Assembly (NCBI GenBank): GCA_964353355.1
Contig: CAYGVT010000015.1
Span: 1 to 62,532, forward strand
DNA length: 62,532 bases
Source of the DNA: CAYGVT01 sp964353355
GTDB taxonomy: Archaea > Thermoplasmatota > DTKX01 > GCA-020343715
Direction: 5' to 3'
Made by a program: the position numbers and the translations under genes. Shown one piece after another: positions 16,251-24,506 of the stretch. The notes below the pieces were generated by a model that was given only the letters and a program-made list of their open reading frames with translations, made no database searches and was not told the origin of the DNA. Positions within the stretch are counted from its first letter, which is position 1; each line of letters begins with the position of its first letter.

Positions 16251-17210
16251 ATGGTGAAGTTGCCCGTCGGCGCGATCGTGAAGGGGACAAAGGGCTCTGA
16301 GACCGCCTTCGCGGACATGCTGCAGGAGATCAGGACGCACCTGTTCACCGGGTACCTGGAGATCCGCATGCACATCGTGGGCGGTGAACTGTGGGGCGTC
16401 GTCGTCTTCGACCGCGGCAGGCTCGTGGAATCCTACGCGAACAAGAGCGGGACGCACATCTTCGGGGAGCGCGCCTACGAGTACCTCCTTGACCTGTCGC
16501 AGGAGGCTGTGACCGACATGCTCCTGCACGAGGTTGAGTCGTCGAACCTGATGGACCTCCTGCTCACGGGCCGAGCGCGGCCCATGAGCATAGAGGGGAT
16601 GGAGCTCACTCGGCCGAAGCCCATACCAGGGTTCGACACGCCACCCGCACCTGCCGCCATCGGTGGCGACGCTCCACTCCTGCCAGCCGAAGGCGTCATA
16701 AAGAAGGTCATCCTGCTGGGTGACCCAGCGGTGGGAAAGACCTCGATGGTGCGGAGATTCGTCGAGGATTCCTACGACGAGTCTTACCTCTCGACGATTG
16801 GGAGCACTGTGTCCCGGAAATCCGTGAACCTGGTGTCAAAGGGTGGCGGCCCAATCCAGCTGACCATGATGGTCTGGGACATCGCGGGGCACAAGGTCTG
16901 CGACACCCTCAAGCAGGCCTACTACAGGGGCGCCCATGCGGCGATTCTGGTGTGCGACATCACGCGCCGCCCGTCGTTCGAGAACCTCCCGACCTGGGTG
17001 GACAACCTCAGGCAGGTGGTGGAGGACATCCCCGTCGTCTTCGTCGGCAATAAATCGGACCTGAGGGAGTTCGCCGTAGTCGATGAGGCGGACCTCGGCG
17101 ACCTGGCCAAATCGTTCGATGCGAGGTGCTTCTCCGCGTCGGCTCGCACGGGCGAGAACGTGGAGCTCATCTTCCACGAGGTCGGACAGAAGCTCAGCGG
17201 CGTCGAGTGA
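16251..17210 (+). CDS. Rab/Ras-like small GTPase with N-terminal DUF4388/DUF2226-like domain
   Basis: 319 residues. Residues 1-110 resemble DUF4388/DUF2226 (TGYLEIR, GVVVFDRGRLVESYA), often found in prokaryotic signalling proteins. After a Pro-rich linker comes a full Ras-superfamily G domain: G1 GDPAVGKTS (157-165), switch I STIGST, G3 WDIAGH (209-214), G4 NKSD (267-270) and G5 SARTG. The residue at the Ras Gln61 position is His, which in Ras lowers intrinsic GTP hydrolysis. No C-terminal prenylation Cys exists, so membrane contact would need a partner such as the upstream protein. Confidence 0.9.
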   Translation: MVKLPVGAIVKGTKGSETAFADMLQEIRTHLFTGYLEIRMHIVGGELWGVVVFDRGRLVESYANKSGTHIFGERAYEYLLDLSQEAVTDMLLHEVESSNLMDLLLTGRARPMSIEGMELTRPKPIPGFDTPPAPAAIGGDAPLLPAEGVIKKVILLGDPAVGKTSMVRRFVEDSYDESYLSTIGSTVSRKSVNLVSKGGGPIQLTMMVWDIAGHKVCDTLKQAYYRGAHAAILVCDITRRPSFENLPTWVDNLRQVVEDIPVVFVGNKSDLREFAVVDEADLGDLAKSFDARCFSASARTGENVELIFHEVGQKLSGVE

Positions 17211-17366
17211 GGATGCCACCTCACCCCATGGTCGTCCGAGTGGGCATCGGCAGTGGTCGCCGGCACTGAACGTCGCAGCCGACATCTCCGACCGTGCTGC
17301 CCGGATTGGGGACCCGGACGGAGAACGGCGCGGGCGGCCTCAGGGCGCTCCGTTGCGGACGCTCGT
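17211..17366. other. Short spacer between convergent genes
   Basis: The 156-bp gap between the GTPase stop and the kinase stop has no gene-like content. Confidence 0.5.
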
Positions 17367-18968
17367 TCATTTCGCGGCAGGCAGCTCGACGACGTAACAG
17401 CTGCCCGCGCTTGGATCTCCTGGCACCTTGTCCTCGACCCACACGCTGCCTCCCATGCGGCGCACGATGCCGTCGACCATGGCCATGCCAGGGACGGACC
17501 CGGGGCTGAACGCATCGCCCCGGTCGAACCGCTCGAACATGCTCCTCTTGGCCTCGACCGGCACCCCAGGGGTGTTGTCCTTCACCGAGAGCCTCCATCG
17601 CTGCCCGTCGCCGACAGGGCGCAGGTCGATGTCGATCCGGACACGGTCGTGGGAATCGAACCTCACGGCGTTGTCGAGGAGGTTGACGATGGCCTCCACG
17701 AGCAGGTCGTTCGCCAACACGTGCGCCTTCGCACGGGGCGGGACGAAGTTGACCACGATCTCACGCTCCTTGTGGGCGGAGCAGACGTGCTCGACCGCCT
17801 TCCACACCGCTCTTGCCAGGTCCCGTGGCCTATCCTGGCAGTCGCTAGCGTCGACCTTGGACAAGGCCGTCACCTTCGTGACGAGCTCGTTGATCCACTC
17901 CGCCTGTGTGATCGCGCGCTCCACGTGGGGCTTGAGGTACGCCCCGATGTCAGGGCTTATGGAGATGAGGTACATCGCGGCGATGACGCCCTGGGTGAGG
18001 TTCCTGACATCGTGGACCAGGAGGTCTAGGTAGAGCTGCGAGCGGCGGCTCTCATCGACGAGGCGCTGCTCATTGCCCCTCACCTCGGTCAGGTCCGAGA
18101 TGCACACTATGCCGCGCAGCACGTCGCCCGATGCACCGGGCACGACCGAGAGCCTGAGTGAGACGAACCGCCACATGCCGTGGAGGTCCTTTATCCTCAT
18201 CTCCGCTGATGCAGACCTCGCTCCATCGCAGACCTTCGCCAGCAGATTGATGAAGGCTGCACGCGCGTGGAGCAGGACGTTGGACCTCGTGGCGTGGTCC
18301 ACCTCCTGGATGGTGGCTGCTCCGAGGAACTCCAGCAGCGCCCGGTTGAATGCGGCCACGCTGAGCTGGCCCACCGCCTCGTCGTACTCGGCGGGGGATG
18401 TCGTGAGGACCGTCGAGACGTCCGTTCCAGCCGCGAGGGCGACCTTCCTCGCATGCCTGGCGAAGCCAGTAACGTCGATCTCGAGCAAGGGCACCGGGCA
18501 GCCCTGGAAGAATGTGCGGAACCTCGACTCAGTCTCCGAAAGGACCAGCTCGAACTCGCGCCTGCTCGTGACGTCCCATGCTATCGCAAGCGTGGCCGTG
18601 GGCCTCCCGTCCGCCGCGACCACGGGGACCTTGTGCCCCTCGATCTCCTGGATCCGGTCGGCCCCCCTCGGCCAGAGGAGGAGCACCTGCGCCCCGAAGG
18701 ACCCCGCAAGTGCCTTGATGTCCGCCCGCTCGTCCTCCTCCGCGACCGCAGGGGGCATCACGTCCCTCGATGTCAGGCCGACGAGCCTCTCCAGGGGCAG
18801 TCCGATGAGCTGCAGGAACCTGCGGTTCGCGGCCAGGAACCTTCCGTCAGTGCCCTTCGCGTAGAGGACCACGGGGGCCCCGTCGAAGAGCCGCGCGAGC
18901 TCGCGGAGCCTCTCGTCGAGGGGTGTGCCTTGACTGACCCCGTCAACGACGCCATCTCCGCCAGCCAA
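17367..18968 (-). CDS. Soluble PAS-domain sensor histidine kinase
   Basis: 533 residues. The start is a TTG at 18968 with GGGAGG about 7 nt upstream. Two PAS domains: residues 20-140, and a second of the variant type with a long helical insertion (PVPLLEIDV...FNRALLEFLGAATIQEV). The phosphotransfer helix has VHDVRNLTQGV with His at about 319. The ATPase domain has N-box NLLDNAVRF; the G1 box is DNTPGVP and the glycine-rich G2 box is reduced to PGSVPGMAMV, so activity may be low. It ends like its neighbours in a VVELPAA motif. No TM segment and no paired response regulator. Confidence 0.88.
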   Translation of the reverse strand: MAGGDGVVDGVSQGTPLDERLRELARLFDGAPVVLYAKGTDGRFLAANRRFLQLIGLPLERLVGLTSRDVMPPAVAEEDERADIKALAGSFGAQVLLLWPRGADRIQEIEGHKVPVVAADGRPTATLAIAWDVTSRREFELVLSETESRFRTFFQGCPVPLLEIDVTGFARHARKVALAAGTDVSTVLTTSPAEYDEAVGQLSVAAFNRALLEFLGAATIQEVDHATRSNVLLHARAAFINLLAKVCDGARSASAEMRIKDLHGMWRFVSLRLSVVPGASGDVLRGIVCISDLTEVRGNEQRLVDESRRSQLYLDLLVHDVRNLTQGVIAAMYLISISPDIGAYLKPHVERAITQAEWINELVTKVTALSKVDASDCQDRPRDLARAVWKAVEHVCSAHKEREIVVNFVPPRAKAHVLANDLLVEAIVNLLDNAVRFDSHDRVRIDIDLRPVGDGQRWRLSVKDNTPGVPVEAKRSMFERFDRGDAFSPGSVPGMAMVDGIVRRMGGSVWVEDKVPGDPSAGSCYVVELPAAK

Positions 18969-19380
18969 TCCTCATCCTCCCAGGCCAGTGATGGAACCAC
19001 GGCCATCATGGAGAAAAGGTTTGCTATGTGCGTTCCAATCGATGGTTTTCATCGGTGAGGGAGCGACCCTGGCGACTTGGTCCTCCGTGTATGTCATTTC
19101 CACCATTCGGTCCACCGTCGCGAGGTCCGCCAGGGACCACAGGGAACGGTGGAGGGCCCGCCCTGGCACTGGTTATCGTCAGATGAAATCCGCGTCCCAA
19201 GCCTTTATTTCCCTCGTGTCGTGGGAGCGTCGTCCTCCATGGGGCTGGACCCCGCGGGCCTCGATCCCCCACGACCCCTCAGGAACCCCCTATATGAGCC
19301 CCCCCACCGCCCCATCCCCATGGAGGATTTCCCCTTCTTGGCCGCCACCATGGGAGCGCCATCATGCTACCAGAGGGCTC
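18969..19380. other. Intergenic region between two kinases
   Basis: 412 bp between two genes on the minus strand. A TATA-like stretch (about 19012-19025, reverse strand AAACCTTTTC) fits transcription of the kinase at 17367-18968. Another AT-rich patch (gcctttatttcc, about 19200) has no obvious target. No gene was recognised. Confidence 0.45.
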
Positions 19381-21357
19381 TCAATGGGCGGCAGGCAGCT
19401 CGACCACGAAGCAGCTGCCCTTGCAGAGCACGCCCTTCACGCGGTCCTCGACCCAGGCGCTGCCACCGAGCCGGTGCACCACCACGTCGACCAGCGTGAG
19501 TCCGAGACCGGTCCCCCGCTCGCCATCGCCGGTGTGATCGAGGCGGTGGAACACCGTCTCCTTCATCGAGTCCGGCACGCCTGGCCCGTGGTCGCGGAAC
19601 TCGAACCTCCAGGTCTTCCCTCCGTCGACCGGAACGACCTCGACCCCGACATCGATGTGCGCGTGCCGGTCGAACTTGACCGCGTTGTCCAGGATGTTGG
19701 TGAAGACGTCCACGAGCATCTCGTTCGCAATCACTGCCACAGGCGAGGATTCCTCCGGGAGGTCGATGTGGATGTCCTTATGCGGATGGGCACGGTGGAC
19801 GCGCCGCGCAGCCACCGAGAGCAGCTCCATCGCATCGTACCTCTCGATGACCATCTCCGCGTCTATCAGGCGCGAGAGCCGGCACACGGATGAGACGATG
19901 GTCGTGATGCGGCCCGAGAGCCTCAGCGTGAGGTCGACGTACTTCGCGAGGCCCATCGGGACCTGGCCGTTCATCTTCACGAGCTCCATCGCGGTGATGA
20001 TGCCCTGGTTGAGGTTGCTGACATCATGGGCCATGAGGTCCAAGTAGAACTCGGCACGGTTGCGCTGCTCGAGGATCCTGCGCTCGGCCTCGCGGCTCGC
20101 CGTGAGGTCCGTGTAGATGCCATGCAGGTATCGCTTGCCCCCTGCCTCGAAATGGATGCAGCTGATAATCGTCGTGACGCGCTCGCCTGTCGATTTCACG
20201 ATCTCCCCGATGAACATCCCGCTATCATCGGGCTGCGAGCGCGACCTTAGGATGCGCATGTACTTGTCGCTCTCCTCTGGGGGGTGCAACCTGGACAAGT
20301 GCATGCCGCGCATCTCGGAGCGCGGTTGGCCGAACAGCGCCTCAGCGCGCCTGTTCGCGTCGACGATGAGGCCCGTCTCCGCCTCAGCGAGAACGACGGC
20401 GGCGTGATACTCCTCGAACAGGACCCGGTACCGCTTCTCGGAGTCGTGTATCGCGGCCTCCATGGTGCGCTCCTGCGTGACGTCCTCGTGGCTGAAGAGG
20501 ACCCTGGCCCAGTCGCCCTCCCGCCCTGGCACGACGGAGCACCTTCTCCGCATTATCCTCGATGCGCCATCCCCCAGGTCGAAGAGGGCCTCCGTCTCGT
20601 GACCTCCCTCACCCGCCATCAACGCGAGCAGCTCCTCTACGAAGACATCCCTATTGGCGACGGTGAGGAGGCGCCTGCCCGCCTCCAACGGGGCATCCAT
20701 CCCCTCGGCCTTGAGGAGCTGCATGAGCGTGCGGTTCATCGCCAGGATGCCCATGATCCCCGCCAGCCGGTCCACCTCCTCGCCGTCCTTGCGCAGGATG
20801 CCCCCGATGTCCGCGACCCCGGCGGCCTTGAGCGATCCGATGCGTGCCTTCAGGGCGGACAGGTCCACCTCGGCCAGCCCGACCGGGGAATTATCGAACA
20901 TCGCCTGGCACCTGTCGCATGACCCGACATGCGCTGCGCGCGTCGCAGGGTCGCCGCTGCCCTCGACGGCGGAGCTCAGGACCCCGACGACATGGCCATG
21001 GGAGTCATGGAGGGGTGATTTTCGAACCGTCCAGAGGCGCCCACCGCCCTCCGACGCATCACCCACCACGGAGATCGCGCGCGATGTGTCCTCAGCCATC
21101 ACCTGGTCGTCGAGCCTCGGCTGGACCAACGGGTTCTCGTCCAGATGGAGGTCCTTGTCCCTCTTCCCGATGAGATGGTCCATGGGTTGTCCGACAAGCT
21201 CACAGAACCCTGCGCTCGCGGTCAGGTACTCCCCGTCGATGCTCTTCGCATAATGGGCCCCTGGCAGGGACTCGAGAAGGCCGCTCAGCAGGTCGAGGGA
21301 GGGTCGGGGCATCGGGTTGCCGGGTGGGTGGAGCTGTGCGGATTCACGTTCCTCCAT
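19381..21357 (-). CDS. Soluble multi-PAS sensor histidine kinase
   Basis: 658 residues from ATG 21357 (a GTG at 21366 is possible). Three PAS units: residues 25-135; the insertion-type PAS (PVGLAEVDLSALKARIGS ... MNRTLMQLLKAEG); and a classical PAS (about 320-435, VDANRRAEALFGQPRSEM). The phosphotransfer helix has AHDVSNLNQGI with His at about 444. The ATPase domain is complete (NILDNAVKFD, DHGPGVP, GTGLGLTL). This is the most canonical kinase of the minus-strand pair. It contains one Cys pair (CDRC) between PAS 1 and PAS 2 that could bind metal or sense redox. Confidence 0.92.
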   Translation of the reverse strand: MEERESAQLHPPGNPMPRPSLDLLSGLLESLPGAHYAKSIDGEYLTASAGFCELVGQPMDHLIGKRDKDLHLDENPLVQPRLDDQVMAEDTSRAISVVGDASEGGGRLWTVRKSPLHDSHGHVVGVLSSAVEGSGDPATRAAHVGSCDRCQAMFDNSPVGLAEVDLSALKARIGSLKAAGVADIGGILRKDGEEVDRLAGIMGILAMNRTLMQLLKAEGMDAPLEAGRRLLTVANRDVFVEELLALMAGEGGHETEALFDLGDGASRIMRRRCSVVPGREGDWARVLFSHEDVTQERTMEAAIHDSEKRYRVLFEEYHAAVVLAEAETGLIVDANRRAEALFGQPRSEMRGMHLSRLHPPEESDKYMRILRSRSQPDDSGMFIGEIVKSTGERVTTIISCIHFEAGGKRYLHGIYTDLTASREAERRILEQRNRAEFYLDLMAHDVSNLNQGIITAMELVKMNGQVPMGLAKYVDLTLRLSGRITTIVSSVCRLSRLIDAEMVIERYDAMELLSVAARRVHRAHPHKDIHIDLPEESSPVAVIANEMLVDVFTNILDNAVKFDRHAHIDVGVEVVPVDGGKTWRFEFRDHGPGVPDSMKETVFHRLDHTGDGERGTGLGLTLVDVVVHRLGGSAWVEDRVKGVLCKGSCFVVELPAAH

Positions 21358-21555
21358 TGCTCTCACATCCTACCCAGGTCTTTACGTGCAAATTATGGAC
21401 AAGGTCGTGATCCCATGGGAATCGCACCCCACGTCCCTCCTGCCTCGGCCCCGCATGCCAGCGGTCCGGTGGCCCTGCCCCCCCTTCGCCAGGGGGCCGC
21501 CGGGTCGCAGGTCGACGCCGTGCACACCAATCGACGATGCGAGCCGCCATCAGGC

Positions 21556-24279
21556 TCATCGAACATGGTGTCGACCTCGGCGACGGGCGCTGGAGACCGC
21601 GAGGACGCAGACCAGCGTTGCCATGACCGGTGCCACGACATTCCCGAACTCGGGGATGGGGACGTCGTCCACCGGACTCAGTGGCGAGGTACGCGTCTCG
21701 TTGTTGACCGACCCGATGGGCAGGGACGACCCGAGGTCGGTCGACCCCTCCCAGCCCGCAAGCGCGACAAGCGCCGTAGACAGGACACCCAGTCCGCGCG
21801 TGTCTATTGACACCTCGAGCTCGCTCCCTCCCGCAGCGGCGAGCACCGGGTTGGCCATCTTCGTCCATCCGTCCAGGCCCATGCCGCTTGCCGCACCAGT
21901 GGACCTGTACAGGGTTGCCGATCGGACCTTGCCAAACAGGCCGCGCGCCACGACCTTGTGCGTGACTGTCATGCCCCCGATTTGCAGGGAGGGAGTGGCG
22001 CCCTGCACGCCGAGGAAGACCACGGCGAGGTCCTCGCCGACGAGGACGGGAGGCTCGACCGGCGGTGGAGCGGGCCCGACCGGACCCGGCGGACCAGGCC
22101 TCGGTGTTGGCTGGAGGGGGATGGGCGTGCCCACCAACATCCAGCCAGACGGGTCCGTGACCGCGTAGAACAGGGCACGGTCAACATCCATGAACTGGGC
22201 TTGACCGACGATGTCGTTGTCCGCGCGCGGTGCGTCCCCCTGCGGGTCAGCATGGATGGGGACCCCACCGCCCGGCGCGAGCACAGCACGCCAGTCCTCG
22301 AAGAGCCCATCGATGACGACCGTCGACCTCGGACCGGCGACATAGAAGGCAATGCCCTCGATCGGTCCGAGGGTGACAGGCATGTCCGCGACGACGATGT
22401 CCGCATCAGAGAGGACCTGCACAAACACCGCCAGGCCATGGGTGGCCGTCCCCAGCACCTCCACCACGATGAACAGGCGCTCAGCACCCCCGGCCGCGAT
22501 GGCGAGGGGGCGTGCGGTCATCGTGAAGGCCATCTTGCCACCGGTCGCGGCCGAATATACCACGGTGGATACCGTCTCGTCCCCGGACCCCCAGCTCCCG
22601 CTTCGGTCCGAGTCCAGCACCAGCTTGCACTGCCCCAGGTCGGTAGCGGTGGGGGGAGACGTCCCGACGCTCGACACCGTGAGCGAGGTGACCTGGACGG
22701 GGACATCTACCGCGACGAGGTTCAGCATCAGCACTGCGGCCGATGCTCCAGGGACCAGGTGCACGCCCTCACGACCGAGGGCGGACTGCCCGACGACGAG
22801 GGCCCCCGCCTTCAGCCCCGTCACGGGCGTCCAATCGATGGCACCTCCGGCCGTACTCATCGAGATGGCGATCGCGATGCTTCCTCCATCGCGGTTGGCG
22901 ACCGCCCCTGTGGCCCTCAGCTCGAGCCAAGCGCCCTCGCAGGCAGCCTCGACCGGTCCCGACCCGTCGAATCCGTTCCAATCGTCGTGCTGACGGACCG
23001 GACGGAAGGTCATCGACCTCGCGGTCCTCACATCGCTGTCCCAGCCCGCCACCTCGATGGCGACGTCCGCTCCGATGCCCATCACGGCATAACCTGATGT
23101 TTCGCTCCCGTCCGTGTCGAGAAGCGCGACGAGCGTGTCGACGCCCCCGGCGGGATTCGCACCGCTGAGCGCTGCCCCGCCGACCTCGACGATGAGGGCG
23201 ATGTCGTCGCCCTCCACCTTCACGCCGTATCGGATGATGTCGATGTCCCTGACCGTAACGTCGACCGACTCGTCGGAGAACATCCGGACATCCTTCCAGT
23301 CGCCTGTTTCACCGTCGATGACGACCCACTCCTCTGGCACGGAGAGAAAGAGCATGAGCATGGTCCCGCTCGTGAGGAGGATCGCAACGAACAAGGCGAC
23401 CAGTATGGCGGAGCGAGCGCGGTGATGCTTGGGAGGTATCATGAGCCGGTCGGTCAGGAGGGAATCCGACTCCTTATCCTCGGGTGTCTCATCCTCAATG
23501 GAATCCTGCTTTGAACTCTTTGACCTCTTCGCCTTGGTTGACGCGCCTTTGCTCGGTCCAGCACCTTTGGTCATGCCCTTCCCGTTGACCATGCCCCTCC
23601 CGTTGACCATGCCCTTCCCGTTGGTCATGCCCCTTCCATTGACCATGCCCCTCCCGTTGACCATGCCCTTCCCGTTGACCATCCCCTTGCCGTTGACCAT
23701 GCCCCTGCCGTTGGTGAGGCCATTGCCGTTCGTGAAGCCCTGTCCCTCCGTCATACCGTGCCCATTGGTGAGCCCGCGTCCGTTGGTCATGCCCTGGCCA
23801 TTGGTCATCCCATTGCCGTTCGTTAGGCCATGGCCATTCGTCATCCCCTGGCCGTTCGTCAGGGCGTGGCCATTCGTCAATCCATGGCCGTTGACCAGCT
23901 CGCTGTCGTCGCTCTCGGCCTCCTGGCCTTCCTCGCCCGAGGGCTCGGACCCTATATCGAGCGTCTCGTCAGTCCAATCGATTCTCGAGCCGCAGCTGGG
24001 GCAGACGGACTCGTCCGGCACCACCGTTCCCTCGCAGAAGGGACACTCGAACATGGACAGCACCTCGTCCTCGGGCGCGACGGCGAGCGGCCCGAGGGCC
24101 GCCCCGCAGCTCCCGCACACCTTGTCCCTCCCGCCCACGCTCTTGCCACACTCCGGGCACGCCGGGCCCGTGCCCCCTAGGTCTGCACCACATCTCGGAC
24201 AGGTGCTCTCATCATCATCTGGGACCTTCTTCCCGCACGAAGGGCATGCTCGCCCATCACGAGCCCCATGCTTGTCCAT
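21556..24279 (-). CDS. Zinc-ribbon, Asn-Gly-repeat, single-span surface protein with PEF-like C-terminus
   Basis: 907 residues from ATG 24279; the frame is open to 24405, but a TATA-like TAAAAAC box (about 24297-24303) argues for the internal start. There are three zinc ribbons (paired CPxC knuckles) in the first 130 residues, then about 19 six-residue repeats of the type GMTNGRGLTNGH, a basic stretch and a TM segment (about 285-310). The outer part has beta-rich domains; the segments starting DGETGDWKDV and DGLFEDWRAV look like repeated modules. The C-terminus PIPEFGNVVAPVMATLV then RRRGR looks like a PEF-CTERM sorting signal. Function unknown. Confidence 0.75.
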   Translation of the reverse strand: MDKHGARDGRACPSCGKKVPDDDESTCPRCGADLGGTGPACPECGKSVGGRDKVCGSCGAALGPLAVAPEDEVLSMFECPFCEGTVVPDESVCPSCGSRIDWTDETLDIGSEPSGEEGQEAESDDSELVNGHGLTNGHALTNGQGMTNGHGLTNGNGMTNGQGMTNGRGLTNGHGMTEGQGFTNGNGLTNGRGMVNGKGMVNGKGMVNGRGMVNGRGMTNGKGMVNGRGMVNGKGMTKGAGPSKGASTKAKRSKSSKQDSIEDETPEDKESDSLLTDRLMIPPKHHRARSAILVALFVAILLTSGTMLMLFLSVPEEWVVIDGETGDWKDVRMFSDESVDVTVRDIDIIRYGVKVEGDDIALIVEVGGAALSGANPAGGVDTLVALLDTDGSETSGYAVMGIGADVAIEVAGWDSDVRTARSMTFRPVRQHDDWNGFDGSGPVEAACEGAWLELRATGAVANRDGGSIAIAISMSTAGGAIDWTPVTGLKAGALVVGQSALGREGVHLVPGASAAVLMLNLVAVDVPVQVTSLTVSSVGTSPPTATDLGQCKLVLDSDRSGSWGSGDETVSTVVYSAATGGKMAFTMTARPLAIAAGGAERLFIVVEVLGTATHGLAVFVQVLSDADIVVADMPVTLGPIEGIAFYVAGPRSTVVIDGLFEDWRAVLAPGGGVPIHADPQGDAPRADNDIVGQAQFMDVDRALFYAVTDPSGWMLVGTPIPLQPTPRPGPPGPVGPAPPPVEPPVLVGEDLAVVFLGVQGATPSLQIGGMTVTHKVVARGLFGKVRSATLYRSTGAASGMGLDGWTKMANPVLAAAGGSELEVSIDTRGLGVLSTALVALAGWEGSTDLGSSLPIGSVNNETRTSPLSPVDDVPIPEFGNVVAPVMATLVCVLAVSSARRRGRHHVR
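23559..23897. repeat. 18-bp tandem repeat (Asn-Gly hexapeptide)
   Basis: About 19 copies of an 18-bp unit lie inside the preceding gene, coding (M/L)(T/V)NG(H/Q/R/K/N)G. Frame and the NG core are kept in nearly every unit; two degenerate units (TEGQG, TKGAG) occur, one at the edge. The array lies between the zinc ribbons and the membrane segment. Confidence 0.9.
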
Positions 24280-24506
24280 GATGACACATCCGTCGGTTTT
24301 TACCAGGATGACCCTATTTGAACGTGCGGATGTTTTTTCCAGAAACGGATACTCAGAATCCAGGACGCCTGGCTTTGCCCTGTGGGGTCTACCTGTTCCC
24401 TTCAATTGCCATCAATCACGTCGCCTGTGCGGGAGATGGGGCACCGGGTGCCATCCCCTGGGCGCCTCCGCCGTCCTCACACGCGCATCGGCGGTCCGAC
24501 CACGGC
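24280..24506. other. Intergenic spacer
   Basis: 227 bp between two minus-strand genes. It holds the TATA-like box for the gene ending at 21556 and no other recognised element. Confidence 0.45.

Noticed and set aside
23559..23897. Regularly repeated DNA as a possible CRISPR array
   Set aside because: Units are contiguous 18-mers without spacers, keep a reading frame and encode a repeated peptide.
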